NCBI RefSeq assembly: GCF_014066305.1
Contig: NW_023501077.1
Location: 357,001 to 421,000, forward strand
Source of the DNA: Letharia columbiana
Lineage: Eukaryota; Ascomycota; Lecanoromycetes; Lecanorales; Parmeliaceae
Direction of reading: 5' to 3'
Length of the DNA: 64,000 nucleotides
Positions 20,995 to 33,956 of this stretch are shown here, piece after piece. The notes below the pieces were generated by a model, which made no database searches, was not told where the DNA came from, and saw only the letters and a program-made list of their open reading frames with translations. Numbering within the stretch: the first letter of the stretch is position 1; each line of letters begins with the position of its first letter. The position numbers and the translations under genes are program-made.

Positions 20995-23900
20995 AATATA
21001 ATAGAGAATACCTCCGTTAAGGCTCGCTAGCTATAGGGCTAAGGGGTATATTAAGAATACGCTTATAATACTATTCTCTCTCTTCGTTAAATTATATCTT
21101 ATAATTAATAAGTAAAAAGATAGAAAAATGAATATATATATACGCTTAACGTCTGAAAAATAGTAAAAGTAGTAAAGAAATAATCGTATTCGGGAACCCT
21201 AGTATCGTATCTTTCTTCGTAAGAGGTAATAAGAACGATAGTAGCTTTTTATATTTACGCTATAGCGATGTCGCTAGCCGAGATATAAGCGTATATAGAG
21301 AGTCTAGTCGAGAGGAAATCGATATAATATAGCGAAAATTATATTTATAGGCGTAGGGGTAAATAATAGTAATTTTCGAATTCGTATTTAAGCGAATAAG
21401 ATATCTATAAAATAATACGACGTAATTAATTAAGGGCTCTCGAATCGAATCGAGTCGTAGACGCTAAAAACTCTAATTTAATATTAAGTAACTTTAATAT
21501 AGTCTTCTCTATAATATATTATTTAGCTAATATCGATTATATTTTATAATAGCGATAACGTAGTTTATATATATACTAATATAGCTTCGAAAGATCTTTA
21601 GAGTTATATTAATAAGGGGGGCCTACGCGAAAGATTATATATAAGATAATTTCTAATTAATATAAGTCTAAGGAATCGATTCTCGATTTTAAAAAAAATG
21701 AGGCTATTATAAAGATATCGAACGGTTTTAATTCGATTAAAAATAGGGTATTCGAGATAGTTTTTATTCGAGAACGCTATCGCTATTAAAGGCCCCTCGC
21801 CCTAATTTCTTTATAGATAAGACTCTTCGAGATATCGCTTATAAAAGTCGTTTATTAGATTCTAGTAATTTTCGAATTTACCGCCATTCGCATTATATTA
21901 GATAAAATTATTATCGAGATCTTTTTACTTAACTTTATACTTAAGACGACTATAGATTAATTTAAAGCTAAGTATTTCTTTAATAATCTATTCGATTTAA
22001 TTATTAATAGTAATATACTTCGACGAAGAATTTATCTACTCTAATAAGAGGTTATTTATTATAAGACTTAAGAGATTAAGATAAAAGACGTCGTAAATTC
22101 TTATAGTTAGCGAAAGTTCTAGATAATATAAGATTTTTATAAGATTTATAATCTCGAATAAATTAAGTCTCTTATAATTTAATTTGCGGAAAGAGCGATT
22201 AAAGATAATATTCTTACTATTTAGAAAGATCTTATCGTCTATTTAAAAAGTAATCTTTTATTAATACTTATTAACTTATATAACTATAGCCTTCTAAGCG
22301 CGATTTATATTACTTTGAATATACTTAAGAACTTATTTTATATAATTTATAATATTCTTCGCTTAAGTAATATTAAGACGCTTATATATAATCTTATAGT
22401 CGATAATATTCGAGCTAAAAGTTATTCGAGAATAAAATCTCTTATTTATAAGAAAAGATAAAATATTAATAGTCGATAAGATAGTATTATTATCGACGAA
22501 CTCGATAATAGATAGTTATCTTATCTAGTCGTTCTATATATAATTATAATATATTTAAAGATAACGCTTTATATTCTAATTCGCTTATTTAATCTATTTA
22601 TCGATTTTAGAGTAAAAGGCTATTAATAGCTTAACTATAATATCTAGTCTCTTATAAAAAGACTTTTATATAATAGCTATAAATTAAGAGCCTTAATTCG
22701 ATATTATTAAGATCGATAGATTATATAAACGAAATACTTTCTTAAGTAGTAAGTTAACTATCTTCTTAGCGATAATATCTTTATTAATATCGAAATAGAC
22801 TATATAGTAATATTTCTTAATAAATTAATTAATCGCTATTTAAATAGCGTTATAGTTATTAAATATAGATAAGTCTATAACGAAGTCGATCGATATATCT
22901 TATTATCGTTTCTATAAAATTAATAGAGACTATAATAAATTATACTCTCGATCGCGAGACGTCTTAGCTCTCTAATAGATATAGTAATTCTTAATATAGA
23001 TAGCTATAATAGCCCTTATATCTCGCTAATAATATTTTCTTTTAAGTAGTTTATAGATATATACTATCTCGAAATAGTCGTAGAATAATTAATCGTATAT
23101 CTCTCGAATAATATCGATATATATATTATCGAATATTTATAAACGATTCTTATAATAAAGTATCTCGTCTTATACGAAGTATTTACTAAGAGTAATTTCT
23201 CGAAACTTATTCTTATTTTCGACGATAGCCTTACGAATTTTTATATAATATTTATCTTTCTTATTAGCCTCTACTACTTTATAATAAATAGAGTTATTAA
23301 TTATATATATATCGATATATTCGTTATCTAATTTTAATCGATTAGAGATAAGAATTATTTAATACTATTAACGTAATCGTTTATCTTCGAAATCGATTAA
23401 TTTATATTTAGCTATTTATATAAGTATATTAATCTTAACATTCTAAGGTCTAGATCGATAAATAATCTTTATATTAAATTCTAATAATATATTTAAATAT
23501 CGAGCCTAGCGTCGACTAAGGTTTCTTTCTTTAACAAAATATATTAATTCTTTATAATCGATAAAGATCTTAATAGAAATATTTATATATTTTAATTTAG
23601 AACGCTAGTATTCTAGATAGCGAATAATTACTAGTAGTTTCTTATCGTAGATCTAATAATTATATTCGGCCGAGGTTAGATTTTTACTATAGAAGACTAT
23701 CGAGTAAAGTACTCTCTTATCATTATATTAGAAAAGAATATCTTTATTAATATAGTCGAAAGAGTTAGTCTCTAGAACGGCCTTCTTTATTCTATCGAAA
23801 TAACGTAGAACTAAAGCTTTAATAATAACGACTTTTAAAAAGTAAAAGGCCTCTTAATATACTAAAGATTAATTAAATATAATCTTCTTTACGATAAGTT

Positions 23901-26900
23901 TTATTATAAATTTAACTATTTTAGAGAAGTCTCTAATAAATCATCGATAAAAATTATAAAATTCGATAAAGGTCTATATCTCTTTAAGGTTAATAGATAT
24001 AGTTTACTCGATAATAGTCTAAATTTTAATAGAGTTTATTTATAACCCGTCTATAGATATTAATAGATCTAGAAATTTAATTTTCTAAACGTAAAACTCG
24101 TATTTAAGAATATTTATCTAAAGGTCGATATTTCTTAATTTCTAAAGAATTTATCTAACGTATTAAATGTATTTCTTTTTTATCTTATTATAAATAAGTA
24201 TATTATCGAGATAGATCTAATAGAAGTCGTTTAGATACTCGAATAGAATATTATTTATATATTATTAATATATAGCCAGGCCATTAATTAGATCGAAGGA
24301 GAGAACTCGATACTTATATACTTTAAGAAAGATAATAAAAGTAGTAAAATTCTCGCTATCGAGATATATACGTAGTTTATTAAACGCGGCTATAATATCT
24401 AATCGAGTAAGATATTTATATCTCTAAATTCTTATTAAAATCTTATCTATTAATAAAATTAGATATCGATTTCTTTTAATAATAGCGTTTAGCTTTCGAT
24501 AGTTCATATAAAAACGTAATTCTTTATTCGACTTTTCCGCGAATAGAATAGATAAGGCGAATAATATATAGCTTAATATTATAAATCCCTTCTTTAGATA
24601 TTCATTTAGATACTTCTTTATCTATTTTAATTTATATTCTAATATTAAATAGATTCTACTTTTCGAAAGTTTCGCTTTATTAAAGCTATCGTTAAATTTA
24701 AGCTTATAATTATAAGAATAATATAGGAAAAGTATATTTATCTTAGTTCTATCGAAAATATCGAGATAGTTATAATACTTCGTAGATAGCTTACATTTTA
24801 TCTTCTTAGAACTAATCTCGTTAACGCTATTAATCTAAATAGAATAGTTAGAATTATAATATCTCTTATATTTCTTTTCTAAATCGCAGAGATACGATTT
24901 ATTAATCGATATACGAGTTTCGCGAGATATTTAAATAGAAAGAGGCGTATATAATATAGACGACGTATTATAGATCTTATTTATTATTAATATAAATAGC
25001 TTATTATCTTTTTTACGGGCTAGTTAATAGTAGATCGCTATATTAATCTTAGCGATATTAATAAACTTAGACTTCTTATTATTCTTATTCTTATTTAATA
25101 AGAAGATATTTAAATTAATCTTATTATCGTAGGTAAATAAAAGAGAGCTTTATCGTTTTAGTATAATAGATAGAGAGATAAGTAATATAGATAATCGCAG
25201 CTTCGAAGTTAATAGAAAGGGGAGATCGTTTATTATTAATATCTAATTATTATTATAATTATATCGATCGAATAGAAAGAGTATCTTATCTTATAATATA
25301 TTAAGAACTATCTCGTATTTATTTATTCATAATTTTTCAACTATTATATTATATTTTAATAATATAATTAATATTAAATATATTTCTTCTTAATAGTCTT
25401 TTACTATTATCGTAGAGAGTAAATAGTATATAATTAATCGTTTTATAATCTAGTCGTTATAATCTCTTAGTAATTTAGATTATAATAGTAGAAGTAATTC
25501 TAGATATAAGGCCTTATATATCGCTAAAATTAAGAACTCATTTATAATTATATAAGTATCGATATATTTATTATTCATAAGAGAGTTTTAAAGTAAATAC
25601 TTTCTTTCTTATAAAGATAGCGTAACTTATATACGAAAAGGACGACGTGCTAGAGCGTTATTAAGAATATCTATTAGATATACTTTATAAGTATCTCTTA
25701 TCGTAACTTTAAAAGAGGCTATTCATTTCTCGAATTCGAAGAAAAACTATCGCTACCCGTGATATCGACGTTATCGATTTCGAATTCTTTATTTATTTTT
25801 ATCGCGTAAAGTTATACTTTCTCGAAGGCCTTTTTATTAACCTCGATTTAGATAATTATTATATAGTTCTTTCGATAGTAGTCTTTCTTATCGTAGTTAT
25901 AGTATATTAATTCTCTTAACTTTAAATTAATTATAATATTTAGAGGCGTAGTAATTATACTTAAATTAAACTCGATAATAGATATAAGACGTATATTAAT
26001 CGCGGGTATTATCGTCGATATTTATATTATAGTTAACTTAATAGTAGTCTTTATAAACTTAAAATTCTTATAATTAATACGTTATAAGTTATTTAGTTTT
26101 CGAAGATATTCTTTTATAGTCTTTAAGATAGTAAAACCTTCTATAATCTACTATATCTTCTTTAATTTCTTTCTTAATTTCTTAAAAAGATAGTTCTTTA
26201 GTATAAGAGTTTTATTATAATTAAGAATAATATCTAGTTAAATAAAGTCTAAATAGAAGTCGATAAAAAGTCGAGTTTTTTATTATAGAGTATATATATT
26301 ATATAATATATTACTACGTCGATTTAAGTTCTCGTAAATATTAATTAACTCGTTTATAATCTTAGTAAAAGATTAATATAAATTAGTAAAGTTTCGAAGT
26401 CTTCTATATATCGTATATTATATAGTCTTATCGCCGAGTTATAAGACTATATAAACTATTTTAAAGTTCTTAATAAGATAATAATCGCTATTAATCTTAA
26501 ATTTCTATTCTATTCTAAAGAATTAGTCGTTTTAGATAAGATCGCTATCGTCGATAAATAGAGATAGATCTAAAATCTTAATTAATTTCTCTTTTAAACG
26601 TCTAGGCGTATATTTCTCCTCGATTAATAATAGTTATAAGTCTTTTATTAACTATATCTTAAGACTATTAACTTTTCGCTATAAAAAAGTTATATTCTTC
26701 TAAAAGTCTTAAACTAGTTAATTTATCTTCTCGATTATTCTATAAATCTAATATAAATCATTTATAACTAGATTCTTTTTTATTACGACGATATAATATC
26801 GAGTAATAATCTTTCGAAAATCGTCTCTCTTCTAACGAATTTTATTTAATATAGTTATAAATTCGTTAGATTAATACTTAATTTAATATTATAGTTATAG

Positions 26901-27740
26901 ACTATTAGCGATATTTTAAGATATATCTATTAAGTTCGTCTTATTAGAGATATTATCTAATAGAACTAATATTTATTAAAACTTAATTTACTCTAGTAGA
27001 GTCTTAATTTAATTTATTCTTTCGATATTAAACTTCGCTATAGGAAAAAGAAAGATTTTAAATAAAGTAAAGAGGAGTTTAAATACTTCGAAAGAATAGG
27101 TATTAGAGATATTAGATATACTAGAGAATAAGTAAAGTTTCTTAAAAACGCATCGAAATTATTCGATATTAAGAATAAAAATTTTTACTATAAAGCTTAA
27201 GATAAGATTATTTCTCTGCGGGGGTTTAATATACTTATTTCTTAATTATTTAAGACGTTAAGAAGACTATAAGTACTTTAAATAGTAGTCTTTCGAGTAT
27301 ACTTACTTCGCTTAGAGAGTTTCTTATCTTATAGAGAAGTTATATATAAGAAAGTTTTAAAGAATAGTATCTTTAATTAGCTATAACTCGGCCGTTTCTT
27401 ATCTAATTAAGGCCTCGTTAAAACTCTAGATATTATAGTATATAAAGTTATAAGTAATACTACTAATATATATTTTAAATATAAAAATATAAGATAATAT
27501 TAGCTATTTCTTTCGATTCGCTAGCTATATAAATAATTTAATATCTTCTTTATCTCTCGACTACTATTTATCGAGATCGTTTCGCTATTTCTTTTAGACT
27601 CTTTAAAATCGATTTATCTATCTAATAGACTTATCTAGAAATATAATAACTTAACTTAATTTCTTATTAAAGCCTCTATTAGCGCGTTTCTTTAAATTCA
27701 TTCGCTAATATAAATAAAATAAGTAAGTTAATCTTAGTTA

Positions 27741-27832
27741 TAGTATTAAAATCGATATAGATATAATATTAATATAGATATATTAAATAAGATAACTAAG
27801 ATATCGAATTTATATAGATAGAAAGAAGATAT
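27741..27832 (-). repeat. Putative 5' LTR of the Ty3/gypsy element
   Basis: Direct repeat partner of 20901-20994, located upstream of gag-pol in the element's minus-strand orientation. The homology starts at TAGTATTA and stops at GAAGATAT. Confidence 0.6.
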
Positions 27833-28708
27833 TTATTAATTAATCTTTACTCTCGATATCTTTATTTTATTAAATATCTTTATAGATAAAGCTATCGACG
27901 ATATAAGAATATAGAAATAATAGAGATTTTATACTCTCGTAGATTATCTTAATAAGCTTTTATAAAAAAAATCTATATTTATAAATTATTCGAATTCTTA
28001 TTTAATCTATAAACGCGTTTTATAGTTCGACTATATTCTATTTATATAGATTAATACTAAGTATTATCTCTTTTTTAATAATTTTCTTATCGATAATAAA
28101 GATTATATTTAGATTCTTACTTCTAATTTAATTTATATTAAGATTATTTATAATTATTATTTAACTTACGATACTTTAAAGTTCGAGAATCTAAGATCTT
28201 ATTTTTTATATTAGAATTATTAGCTACGCGTTTTTTTAGATAAGAAATTCTCGCTAATAAAGAGAATATAAAGAGATTATTATTAGAAGAATAAATTTAT
28301 ATATTTTTCGATAATTAGAAAGATAACTAGAATTCTATTTTATATTAAGTATCTTAACTCTCTTCTATCTAAGTAAAGCACTTTTAATTATCTTATTCTT
28401 ATTTTTTACATACTTCCTCTTATTATATATCGATATATTATTTATATAAGCTCTATATCTTTAATTATTAATATAACTCTTTTATTATAAATAGCGTAGA
28501 GATTATTAATTATATAATTTATTAATAAAATAATAACTTAATAGAAAGCTAATATATAATAAAATTTCGATATTAAAGCTACTTCGATAGCTTCTTATAA
28601 CATATTTAATATAGAAATCTAAATTCGTATAATATAATAAGATAATAATATTATATTAATAATCTCTCGTATTATATAAGCGAAAGGTCTTTTTAAAAGA
28701 AGTAAATT

Positions 28709-29526
28709 TACTAACCGGAAAGGTATGGTATGATATGGGATATTGACCTGCCATATCATACTCTAATATGATATGAGTTATTGAGATTTGTATAATCCCA
28801 TACCTGGTATGGTATGGGATCTTGGCGGGATATCCCACGGTATGGTATATCTGTGGTATCATACCATGGAATGATATATGTATGGGATATCCCGTTGGGA
28901 TTTCTATATTTAGAAGTATAAAGTAGCTATTCTAATCATCATTCTGGTCAACGGCTAATCGTATCTACCCCCATTCGAAATACTACCATGGCTGGCACTA
29001 CCATGCCTGCCACTATCATGCCTGCCACTACCATGCCTGCCACTACCATGCCTGCCACTACCATGCCTGCCACTACCATGCCTGCCACTACCATGCCTGC
29101 CACTACCATGGCTACCACTATTTACTATTGAAATAGCCTACTGTCATATGGTAGCCATGGTAGTAGTAGTTATGGTAGTGGTAGCTATGGCAGTGGCAGC
29201 CATGATAGGGGTAGTCATGATAGTGGCAGCCATGATAGTGACAGTTATGGTAGATGATAGTGGTAGCCATGGTTGGCCAGAATGATGATCAGAATAGCTA
29301 CTTATACTTCTAAATATAGAAATCTCAGTAGGGATATCCCATATATATATCATTCCATGATATGCTATCACAGATATATTATACCGTGGGATATCCCGCC
29401 AAGATCCCGAACCCATATCAGAAAAATGGTATGATATTCGACCCTATTCATACCATACCCGGGTACGGTATAATATTACTTAATATGGAATATCCCATGA
29501 AATATTTTATATCTTTTCGGCTAGTA
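28709..29526. mobile_element. Hairpin-forming inverted-repeat element (MITE-like) with 8-bp TSD
   Basis: An 818-bp unit with roughly 250-bp imperfect terminal inverted repeats. The outer ends are TACTARCCGRAAAG and its complement, the inner ends GATTTCTATATTTAGAAGTA on both sides. Flanked by the perfect 8-bp direct repeat AGTAAATT at 28701-28708 and 29527-29534. The centre is also inverted: a plus-strand 15-bp minisatellite on the left and its degenerate complement on the right. The element is far less RIP-mutated than its surroundings. It has no credible coding capacity; small open frames in the arms are by-products. The 8-bp duplication suggests hAT-type mobilisation; 9-bp Mutator-type cannot be excluded. 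Confidence 0.8.
28982..29116 (+). repeat. Nine 15-bp minisatellite units in the hairpin element
   Basis: Units of ACTACCATGCCTGCC, near-perfect in the middle, with GGCTGGC/GGCTACC variants at the ends. The right side (about 29150-29275) carries a diverged inverted version, so the minisatellite is part of the hairpin stem. Confidence 0.9.
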
Positions 29527-30200
29527 AGTAAATTAATTAATTTCTAATATCTTTTAATCTCCCGTAAAGTAATAGCTAAATTATTATTAATTATATATAT
29601 ATATTACTTAATAAAATATTATATTACTATACTTACTTTCTTATTTTTAATATCGATTTTTAATCTTTATAAGTAAAGACCTCGAAATACTCTTTCTAAC
29701 GATCTTTGCACCGGGAGCGCGAATAACTAAAGATTTACTCTATTCGATTTTTTTCGTAATTATCTTTTTATAATTAGAAGACTTTAAAATTTTCTTTTAA
29801 CTTAAAGTCTTAATATAAAGATTAAATAGGCGATTATCTAACTAATTATTTATATTATTAAGAAGATTATTAAGATTTATATTATCTTTCGAATAGGCTA
29901 ATAAAGTATATAAATTAATATTACTATCTTTATATAATAGTAATATAATAGAATCGCTATCGAAATTAATAATTATTAATAATATATTATTATTAAGTTA
30001 GATTAAGATAAATAAGATAAAATAATTATAATATAAAATATCGATAAGAGAAAATATTTAATTTATAATAAAATGCTAAGAAAGAAAGAAAGAGAGAATT
30101 TCTACTCGTAGTTTTAATATCTTAAAATTTATCTAGCGTTATACACTTATACTAGCGAAATCTATTAAATTTAATCTATTAAATTACGTTATATAATATA

Positions 30201-30844
30201 ACATCTATAAATCTAAAAAGTTTCTTTCCGCACGATTTCCGCCGGGTCCGCACTATAAGCACGATTTAGCACGATTTAGTTTATTAAGTAGACTTTACCT
30301 ATATCTAACTCTTTTCGCTAGTTTAGTAATTATCTTAACTCTTTTTATTAATTCTATCAATTTAACAACTTTAAAAAAAATTTATAACTTTAAAAATTTT
30401 GCGTAATATACTCTAATATACTCTACTAGTAAGTACTATTCTATATATATATAATATTAATATATATTATCATTAACATACGTATTATTATACGCTATAT
30501 TAGAGTATTACTTACGCGATTAATTTTATTAAATCGTTTAATTTCGTAGCCAAATTTAAGTTAATATTAATACTTATTATCGTAGAATCTTATCGTCGTA
30601 ATATCGATTATTAGAACTTTTCTTTTTTTATATATATTGCTATTAAACTAGTAGAACTAGCGGAAAAGATTAGAATAGTTATTAAATCGGCGGAATTTTA
30701 GCTAATTTTTGAGATAGTTACTAAATCGATGGAATTTTGACTGATTTTTGAGATAGTTGCTGAACCGGCGGAATTCTTAATTTCAGCTCTATTCGTAAGA
30801 TCAGCAATTTGAAATTTAGCAGGAACTTTTCAGATTTGCAGATG
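30201..30844. mobile_element. 0.64 kb inverted-repeat element, copy 1
   Basis: Starts CATCTATAAATCTAAAAAG and ends with the complement of CATCTGCAAATCTGAAAAG, giving about 19-bp terminal inverted repeats with only C/T and G/A mismatches. Copy 2 lies at 33332-33956 in the same orientation. The right 150 bp are much less RIP-mutated (TTTGACTGATTTTTGAG, GCTGAACCGG) than the left. No coding capacity is seen. Confidence 0.75.
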
Positions 30845-31089
30845 AATAATTATACTTCTAATTATTATTATAATTATATTAGTTAACTCTAAAGAAATTA
30901 ATCTTTTAGCTAGAAGATTTATATCTAGATATTTAATAACTATATATTAGAATATACTTACTTTAAATTCTAGATATAAATATCTTTACTTTTAGACGAG
31001 ATAAAGAAACTATAGATTTGAGATCGAATATTACTAAAGATTATCTACTATTTTCTACTATATTTTAGCTATTTACAATTATTAATATA

Positions 31090-31460
31090 CTTATTAATAA
31101 AAAAGATATACTATTACTATACGAATTTAATTACGATATTAATAATAACTATAAAAATTAAAGTTATTAAATATAGAGATATTCGCTAATAAGAAAGGCG
31201 TACTATTATTATACGAATTTAATCGCGATATTAATAATAACTATAAGAACTAAAGCTATTAAATATAGAAATACTCGTTAATAAGAAAGACGTATTATTA
31301 CTATACGAATTTAATCGCGATATTAATAATAATTATAAAAACTAAAGCTATCGAATATAGAGATATCTATTAATAAGAAAGGCGTGCTATTACTATATAA
31401 ATTTAATCGCGATATTAATAATAACTATAGAAATTAAAGCTATCGAATATAGAAATATAA
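31090..31460 (+). repeat. About four tandem units of 92 bp
   Basis: The landmark CTATACGAATTTAATCGCGA (or a mutated form) recurs at 31121, 31213, 31305 and 31397, a constant 92-bp spacing, with ATATTAATAATAACTATA in each unit. Confidence 0.85.
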
Positions 31461-33331
31461 TCTTTAATTTAATATAGATTTTAAAATAAGAAGCCTCTTT
31501 TATTAGAGTAGTGATATTTTTATAAACGTATATCTATATTTAAATTAATTTAAGAAATTTTATTTTATAAATATAAAATATATAAAGTTATTAAATTAAG
31601 TATAATAGCTAAATATTATTAATTAAGTGTAATAAGTAGAATAATAATTAGAATATCTTATTCTCAACTTAGAATAGTTTTTTTTTTTATTTATTATATA
31701 TTTTCTTTTTATAAAAACTATATCTAGACTTTAATAATACTATATTATTATTTATAAACTTATATCTTATCGTAATTATTTAAAAAGCTATATATCTTTT
31801 AATTATAAAGTAATTCTTTTTATATAAAATATATATAATTAAGCCGCTAGATATTAGTTAGTAATTTTCTTTATTTATAATTATTAAAGAGTAAATTATA
31901 TTATTAAAATTGCTCGCTAATTTTATCTCTATAGCTTCTTAAAGTATATATAATATAGAGATTTAAATTCGAAGCGAATTAATTAAATTTAGAGCTATAT
32001 AAATTAAGATCTTCTTTATTACTTAAGTAAATACGATTCGAGAAATAATTAAGTTTATTAATTTTTATAATCCGCGGATTTTCTTTAATATACGAGTTTT
32101 AAAGTCTAATTAGTAATAATATAATTAGCGTATATAATTAATTTACTATTTAATTTAGATATATATAATTAACGTAACTACGCACTTTTCTTATTTATAA
32201 TTATACTTCTTAAACTTCGCGTATAATCTTCTAATCTTCGTCTTCGCGAAGTTTTATCTTTATTTTACTTTAATAATTTAAACGAGCTTAAATTAATAGT
32301 TAATAAATTATTAAGAATTTTTTAAGTTTTCGCGATTATCGAGTTAATAGCTTTAATAAATAATAATATTATATATTAATAAATTATATTTAATATTATA
32401 ATTAATTATTATATTAAGAGATATAGCGCTATTAGACGTATACTTACTTTATAAAAATAATATTATTAATTTAATTTAACTATAGAATATAGAGAAAATA
32501 ATTTTATTTTCTCTAGATATAGATAGTATTATAATAAACGAGCGTATTATAATATAATTATTATAATAATAAAAAGAATTTTTAAAAAAGAAGAGAGTGA
32601 ATTAGAAAAGAATAATATTAAATATTCGTTATTAAGCTAATTAATATTATATAACTAAAATCTTATTAAAATAAAATACTATTTAAAAATAAATTAAATT
32701 TAAATATTAATTAAAAAGCTAATTAGAAAAAGAGGTTAACTTCTTTTTTATTAATATATATTATAGAGCTATATATAAGCGCTTCTTTCTATATTTCAAA
32801 TATACTTTAAATATCTATAGCTATATATATACGCCCTCTCTTATATTTCGTATATTTCGATATTCTTTATATACGCGATATATCTATTAAAGATAATCTT
32901 ATTAATCTAACTAATTTCTATTTAATCTCACATTTATTAGTTATAAGAAAAGCTCTTTATTCTAATATTATAATTTTATTAATTCGTTATTCTTAAACGT
33001 CGGATTACGTATAGCTTATAATTAATCTACTTATTTTCTTTTCTTCTTCTACTTTAAAGATAAAAGAAGATATTATTTCTTTTTCATCTTCGTCTATAAC
33101 GAATTAATTATCATTTTTATAAGATTAAAGATATCGGCTTAAAGACGATATTATTTAATTAAAAGCGGAGAATATAATACTTTAATATTTTAACGTCTAA
33201 GTAAAAGATATTATAATATTACTCGAATAAGAGAGAGTTATATTAATAAGAAAGATCTCGAGATTTAAAAATAATCTTAGCGTAATAAAAGATTTAATTT
33301 TTATATATAGAAGATTTAGATAATAACTAGT

Positions 33332-33956
33332 CATCTATAAATCTAAAAAGTTTCTTTTCATACGATTTCCGCCGGGTTCGCATTATAAGCACGATTTAGT
33401 CTATTTAGCAGACTTTATCTATATCTAATTCTTTTCGCTAATTTAATAATTATTCTAATTCTTTTTATTAGTTCTATTAATTTAGTAACTTTAAAAAATT
33501 TTAATAACTTTAAAAATTTTACGTAATGTACTCTAATATACTCTAAGTACTATTCTATATATATATGGCATTAATATATATTATCATTAATATGCGTATT
33601 ATTATACGTTATATTAGAGTATTACTTACGCGATTAATTTCATTAAATCGTCTAATTCCGTAGCTAAATTTAAATTAACGTTAATACTTATTATTATAGA
33701 ACCTTACTATCGTAACGTCGATTATTAGAACTTTTCTTTTTTATACGTATTGCTATTAAACTAATAGAATTAGCGAAAAGATTAAAATAGTTATTAAATC
33801 GGCGGAATTTAAGTAAATTCTAATTAGATTTACTAAATCGATAGAATTTAAGCGAATTCTAATTAGATTTACTAATTCGACGAATTTTATAATTTCCGCG
33901 ATAAACGCGCGATTAGCAATTTTAAATTTTATAGAAACTTTTTAAATTTGCAGATG
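33332..33956. mobile_element. 0.63 kb inverted-repeat element, copy 2
   Basis: Same ends as copy 1 (CATCTATAAATCTAAAAAG ... TTTGCAGATG) and collinear over the full length, for example CGATTTCCGCCGGGT near the left end and GTATTACTTACGCGATTAAT inside. More evenly RIP-mutated than copy 1. Confidence 0.75.

Larger units (their letters stand above)
20901..27832 (-). mobile_element. Dead Ty3/gypsy LTR retrotransposon (RIP-mutated)
   Basis: Direct repeats of about 92-94 bp at 20901-20994 and 27741-27832 are the likely LTRs or LTR remnants. On the minus strand, pol domains are readable through TAA/TAG stops in the Ty3 order. Reverse transcriptase at about 24190-24530 shows LRFYMNYRKLNAI, the LTRLDIIAAFNK block and YLDNILIYNK (the usual YLDD now YLDN). 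RNase H at about 23540-23700 shows VFYSKNLTSAEYNY, IYDKKLLVII and FIDYKELIYF. The integrase core at about 22570-23000 shows ISIDFVIDLS and the ILIISN-GS-F block. Gag would occupy about 25.5-27.7 kb, but I cannot recognise it. Residual GC is higher at 21.0-21.5 kb. No part can be functional. Confidence 0.85.

Noticed and set aside
28982..29116. Regular 15-bp repeats resembling a CRISPR array
   Set aside because: Units are contiguous with no spacers, and they form part of a hairpin element in a eukaryote.
29144..29416. 90-codon minus-strand frame (Thr/Ile/Ala repeats)
   Set aside because: It is a translation of the hairpin element's minisatellite arm.
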